Origin: WQUF01 sp031549885
Lineage (GTDB): Bacteria > Bacillota > Clostridia > Clostridiales > Clostridiaceae
Direction of reading: 5' to 3'
Length of the DNA: 35,087 bases
Assembly (NCBI GenBank): GCA_031549885.1
Contig: JAVBPD010000082.1
Span: 1 to 35,087 of the forward strand
Shown: positions 31,569 to 35,087 of the stretch, piece by piece
How the letters are laid out: each line of letters begins with the position of its first letter
Position numbering within the stretch: the first letter of the stretch is position 1
Program-made: the position numbers and the translations under genes
Notes under the pieces: generated by a model
The model's database searches: none
Seen by the model: the letters and a program-made list of their open reading frames with translations, nothing else
What the model was told of the DNA's origin: nothing

Positions 31569-33014
31569 ATGGATTTTAGTAGGTTAGAACCAAAGGAAGT
31601 CTTTAAGTATTTTTATGATATTTCGCAGATACCAAGAGGATCAGGAAATGAAAAAGCTATAAGCGATTATTTAAGTAATTTTGGAAAATCCCTTGGACTT
31701 GAAACTATTCAAGATAATGTTTTAAACATCATAATTAAAAAGCCGGCTACAAAAGGCTATGAGAAATCTCCTACAATTATACTTCAAGGGCATATGGATA
31801 TGGTTTGTGAAAAGAATAAGGATACTGTTCATGATTTTTTAAAAGACCCCATAGATTTATATGTTGAAGATGATTTTTTAAAAGCAAGAGGAACAACTTT
31901 AGGAGCTGATAATGGAATTGCAGTTGCTATGGCAATGGCAATACTTGCTTCAGATGAAATAGATCATCCGGCAATAGAAGCCCTGTTTACTACTGAAGAA
32001 GAAACTGGTATGACAGGCGCATTTGGACTTAATCCTGAAGATATAAAAGGCAAACTTTTAATAAATATAGATTCTGAAGAAGAAGGTGCGCTTCTTGTAA
32101 GTTGCGCAGGTGGAGTTACTAATACAGTTACACTTCCTATACAAAAAACTTCTACTACAAAGAATGATTTTTATTCAATATTTATAACTGGATTGTCAGG
32201 TGGGCACTCCGGTATGGATATCAATAAAGGGCGTGGAAATGCAAATAAATTGCTTGGAAGATTATTAAATGCCCTTTCAAAGGAAATTGATTTTGAACTT
32301 TTTTCAGTAAATGGCGGATCAAAAGCTAATGCAATACCAAGAGAAGCAGAAGCTATAATTGGAATAGATAAAAATGATATTTCAAATTTACAAGAAAATA
32401 TAAAAAATTGGGAAATAATATTCAAAAATGAGCTAAAAGCATCAGATCCTGGAATAATAATTAAATTAGATAATGCTATTGCACAAAGTGAAGTGTTAAC
32501 AAAGGATAGCAAAGAAAAAACCATAAATTTACTTTATTTATTCCCTTATGGAGTAAATTCTGTAAGTGCTGAAATAAAAGATTTAGTGGTTAGTTCAAAC
32601 AATTTAGGAGTGCTCACAACAGATAAAGATAGCATAACAATTTTAGGAGCAGTAAGAAGCTCAGTTTCAACGCTTAAAAATGAAATAACTTCAAAAATAG
32701 AAGCTCTATCAAATTTATTAGGTGCTACTTCTAAAAATGAAAGCGATTATCCAGCTTGGAGCTATAATTCAGATTCAAAATTGAGAGAAAAAATGATAGA
32801 GGTTTATAAAAATTTATATGATAAAAAGCCAAATATAGTAGCTATCCATGCTGGAGTTGAATGTGGATTATTTGGTGATAAAATTGAAGGACTTGATATG
32901 ATAAGCTTAGGACCAAATGTTATAGGCGCACATACTCCAACTGAAAAACTTAGCATATCTTCCACAAAGAGAGTTTGGGAATATTTGCTTGAGGTTTTAA
33001 AATCATTTAAATAA
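31569..33014 (+). CDS. pepD: Cytosolic Xaa-His dipeptidase (M20, PepD)
   Basis: The 481-residue metallopeptidase is of usual PepD length. Metal ligands and neighbours are visible: His75 and Asp77 in QGHMDMVCEKN, Asp114 in LGADNGIAVA, catalytic/metal Glu in TEEETGMTGA (143-145) and the His in GLSGGHSGMDINKGRGNA. The last ligand His is at the C-terminal IGAHTPTEKLSI. The wide middle domain is the dimerisation insert. It hydrolyses dipeptides, often with C-terminal His, recycling peptides in the cytoplasm. AAGGTAG upstream; ends at a strong terminator. Confidence 0.95.
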   Translation: MDFSRLEPKEVFKYFYDISQIPRGSGNEKAISDYLSNFGKSLGLETIQDNVLNIIIKKPATKGYEKSPTIILQGHMDMVCEKNKDTVHDFLKDPIDLYVEDDFLKARGTTLGADNGIAVAMAMAILASDEIDHPAIEALFTTEEETGMTGAFGLNPEDIKGKLLINIDSEEEGALLVSCAGGVTNTVTLPIQKTSTTKNDFYSIFITGLSGGHSGMDINKGRGNANKLLGRLLNALSKEIDFELFSVNGGSKANAIPREAEAIIGIDKNDISNLQENIKNWEIIFKNELKASDPGIIIKLDNAIAQSEVLTKDSKEKTINLLYLFPYGVNSVSAEIKDLVVSSNNLGVLTTDKDSITILGAVRSSVSTLKNEITSKIEALSNLLGATSKNESDYPAWSYNSDSKLREKMIEVYKNLYDKKPNIVAIHAGVECGLFGDKIEGLDMISLGPNVIGAHTPTEKLSISSTKRVWEYLLEVLKSFK

Positions 33015-33026
33015 ATAATATCTATA

Positions 33027-33076
33027 AAAAAAGCTTTATACAGAATTGTCAATGGCAATTGGTATAAAGCTTTTTT
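33027..33076 (+). terminator. Strong terminator of pepD
   Basis: Fifteen-base arms AAAAAAGCTTTATAC (33027-33041) and GTATAAAGCTTTTTT (33062-33076). The enclosed 20 bases contain a second short inverted repeat, AATTG/CAATT. Confidence 0.88.
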
Positions 33077-33251
33077 TAATAATTAATTTTTAAAATATGT
33101 TTATAAGGAATATAGAAATAGCAATAGATAAATGCTAATTCAATTATTTTTATATAAAATTTTAATTTATATAAAAATAACTAAAAATTAGTAATATAAT
33201 CTTAATTTTTAAGCATAATATGTAAATAAGGAAATTAATTGGAGGGGTATT

Positions 33252-35087
33252 ATGAAATTATTTAATATTTGGATGAGCATTATGAAATTATTTAACATAA
33301 AAAATAAAAAGGTAATAATGCTTAATTTGATATCTATTTTTACTTTAATGATGATATCTATAAATATTCTAAATATAAATAGCGTAAATGCGTTAGAACA
33401 TAATAAAAAGACAAATATAACTACAAACAATTTCCATATTTTAGACAAAAAATCATTAATATTTGATAGGAAAAAATCAAATTATCATAAAAAATTAGAA
33501 AATAAAATAGATGATGTAAGCCTATTTTATCAACCAAATGGTGAAAAAGGTTTGCTATTTGCTTTTGAAGATTCTTCTGACTTTATAGATGAAGAAGAGA
33601 CATCAGATGAAACAACAGATGAGACACCAGAAGACACAACAGATGATGCAAACACAACAGATGAAATAAATGCAACAAATGAAACAACAGTAGAAGACAT
33701 TACAGATAAAACAAACGAAACAAATACAACAGCAGAAGATACAACAAACGAAACAAATACAACAGCAGAAGATACAACAAACGAAACAAATACAACAGCA
33801 GAAGATACAACAAATGAAACAAATATAACAGCAGAAGATACAACAAATGAAACAAATACAACAGAAGCAAATATGACATATGGTCCAATAGGAGTAGATA
33901 CAACAAGTGATACCACAGCTAATATAACAAACGAAACAAATACAACAGCAGAAGATACAACAAATGAAACAAATACAACAGCAGAAGATACAACAAATGA
34001 AACAAATACAACAGGAGAAGATACAACAAATGAAACGAATACAACAGAAGTAAATACGACATATGGTCCAATAGGAGTAGATACAACAAGTGATATCACG
34101 GTTAATATAACAAATGAAACAAATACAACAAATGAAACAAATACAACAAATGAAATAACAATAGAAGATACAACAAACGAAACAAATACAACAGAAGTAA
34201 ATACGACATATGGTCCAATAGGAGTAGATACTACAGCTAATATAACAAATGAAACAAATACAACAAGTGAAACAACAGGAGAAGATACAACAAATGAGAC
34301 AACAGGAGAAGATACAACAAATGAGACAACAGGAGAAGATACAACAAATGAGACAACAGGAGAAGATACAACAAACGAAACAAATACAACAGAAGAAGAT
34401 GTAACAAATGAAACAACAGGAGAAGATACAACAGACGAAACAAATACAACAGAAGTAAATACAACCTATGGTCCAATAGGAGTAGATACAACAAGTGATA
34501 TCACAGCTAATATAACAAATGAAACAAATACAACAGGAGAAGATGTAACAAATGAAACAACAGAAGAAGATACAACAAACGAAACAAATACAACAGGAGA
34601 AGATGTAACAAATGAGACAACAGGAGAAGATACAACAAACGAAACAAATACAACAGAAGTAAATACGACATATGGTCCGATAGGAGTAGACACAACAAGT
34701 GATACCACAGCTAATATAACAAATGAGACAACAACAGAAGACACAACAAACGAAACAAATACAACAAAAGAAGATGTAACAAATGAGACAACAGAAGAAG
34801 ATACAACAAATGAAACAAATACAACAGAAGAAGATGTAATAAATGAAACAACAGGAGAAGATACAACAAACGAAACAAATACGACAGAAGTAAATACGAC
34901 ATATGGTCCAATAGGAGTAGACACAACAAGTGATACCACAGCTAATATAACAAATGAGACAACAGGAGAAGATACAACAAACGAAACAAATACAACAGAA
35001 GTAAATACGACATATGGTCCGATAGGAGTAGACACAACAAGTGATACCACAGCTAATATAACAAATGAGACAACAACAGAAGACACA
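33252..35087 (+). CDS. Secreted Thr/Asn/Glu-rich repeat surface protein, incomplete at right edge
   Basis: ATG 33252 follows GGAGGGG; the frame stays open for 612 codons to the end of the window, so the C-terminus is missing. The N-terminus has a long signal peptide (hydrophobic at about residues 22-44, cut after NSVNA). A non-repetitive region of about 70 residues is followed, from about residue 115, by an extreme low-complexity repeat of units such as TTNETNTTAEDTT and NTTYGPIGVDTTSD. The TYGPIGVD block returns seven times (codons starting at 33879, 34062, 34209, 34467, 34671, 34902, 35013), at in-frame distances of 37 to 86 codons. The chain is acidic with many N-x-T triplets. It is likely a stalk-like wall or spore-surface protein. 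Any anchor (LPXTG, SLH, cell-wall-binding repeats) would be beyond the window. Confidence 0.8.
   Translation, partial: MKLFNIWMSIMKLFNIKNKKVIMLNLISIFTLMMISINILNINSVNALEHNKKTNITTNNFHILDKKSLIFDRKKSNYHKKLENKIDDVSLFYQPNGEKGLLFAFEDSSDFIDEEETSDETTDETPEDTTDDANTTDEINATNETTVEDITDKTNETNTTAEDTTNETNTTAEDTTNETNTTAEDTTNETNITAEDTTNETNTTEANMTYGPIGVDTTSDTTANITNETNTTAEDTTNETNTTAEDTTNETNTTGEDTTNETNTTEVNTTYGPIGVDTTSDITVNITNETNTTNETNTTNEITIEDTTNETNTTEVNTTYGPIGVDTTANITNETNTTSETTGEDTTNETTGEDTTNETTGEDTTNETTGEDTTNETNTTEEDVTNETTGEDTTDETNTTEVNTTYGPIGVDTTSDITANITNETNTTGEDVTNETTEEDTTNETNTTGEDVTNETTGEDTTNETNTTEVNTTYGPIGVDTTSDTTANITNETTTEDTTNETNTTKEDVTNETTEEDTTNETNTTEEDVINETTGEDTTNETNTTEVNTTYGPIGVDTTSDTTANITNETTGEDTTNETNTTEVNTTYGPIGVDTTSDTTANITNETTTEDT
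33597..35087 (+). repeat. In-frame coding repeat array
   Basis: Near-identical DNA units (ACAACAAATGAAACAAAT, GAAGATACAACA, TATGGTCCAATAGGAGTAGA) recur with few synonymous changes. This points to recent expansion or gene conversion rather than selection on protein alone. Unit lengths are irregular but always multiples of three. The array reaches the right edge, so its full size is unknown. Confidence 0.85.

Noticed and set aside
33530..35086. Long minus-strand open frames rich in Val/Ser or Leu across the repeat array
   Set aside because: They are mirror translations of the + strand repeat; no ribosome sites, biased two-letter composition, and the + frame has a signal peptide and start.
33597..35087. 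CRISPR-like repetition
   Set aside because: Units vary in length, are in frame with a coding sequence and lack unique spacers; no cas genes.

Overview
The window reads as chromosome of an anaerobic, spore-former-type clostridium (Clostridium sensu stricto-like). The DNA is very AT-rich, with AT-ending codons, strong GGAGG-type ribosome binding sites and some TTG/GTG starts. It carries an oxygen-sensitive Stn-type electron-bifurcating transhydrogenase, a Csp/subtilisin-like protease, DnaD/DnaI loaders and genes that use UGA as selenocysteine. Species assignment is inference.

Layout. 1-1.6 kb: small orphan genes, including a 99-residue peptide with a double-glycine bacteriocin-type leader. 2-8.5 kb: stnABC (NADH / ferredoxin / NADP transhydrogenase) followed closely by an aspartate/glutamate racemase-family gene. 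8.5-12 kb: an orphan lipoprotein, a subtilisin-like protease and another orphan secreted protein. 12.2-15.9 kb: nitrilase, a YyaL-type thioredoxin-domain protein whose only sensible start codon is ATA, and a nitroreductase. 15.9-19.1 kb: dnaI-like and dnaD-like genes, an M23 peptidase and ispF. 19.25 kb: a tight cluster of three DnaA boxes ahead of a NodB-fold protein that has lost its metal ligands.

20.2-22.8 kb is the most unusual part. Four short reading frames are each interrupted by one in-frame TGA at a redox-motif position: a glutaredoxin-like U-P-Y-C protein, a lipoprotein thioredoxin U-G-N-C, a membrane-anchored thioredoxin W-U-P-A-C, and an unrecognised 68-residue protein with U-P-Y-H. 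In three of the four, a hairpin follows the TGA with its loop starting 17-19 nt downstream and a G in the first two loop positions, as expected for a bacterial SECIS. The fourth unit is a candidate new selenoprotein. Within the cluster, on the other strand, lies an apparent fusion of the sigma-I C-terminal domain to the anti-sigma factor RsgI. A cysteine version of the membrane thioredoxin (W-C-P-H-C) lies 4 kb downstream at 26.3 kb, supporting recoding rather than gene decay.

22.8-26.1 kb: a two-gene ABC-2 exporter and a secreted amidase. 26.8-28.8 kb: MFS transporter and GNAT protein, overlapping signals. 28.9-31.5 kb: cadC-cadA-type metal efflux, each gene preceded by a copy of the same imperfect palindrome. 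31.6-33.0 kb: M20 dipeptidase PepD. 33.25 kb to the right edge: the start of a very long, Thr/Asn/Glu-rich secreted repeat protein that runs out of the window.

Taken together the window is mostly core chromosome. Its themes are redox balance (StnABC, nitroreductase, selenoredoxins), cell-envelope enzymes and surface proteins. No transposase, phage gene, CRISPR array, tRNA or rRNA was recognised.
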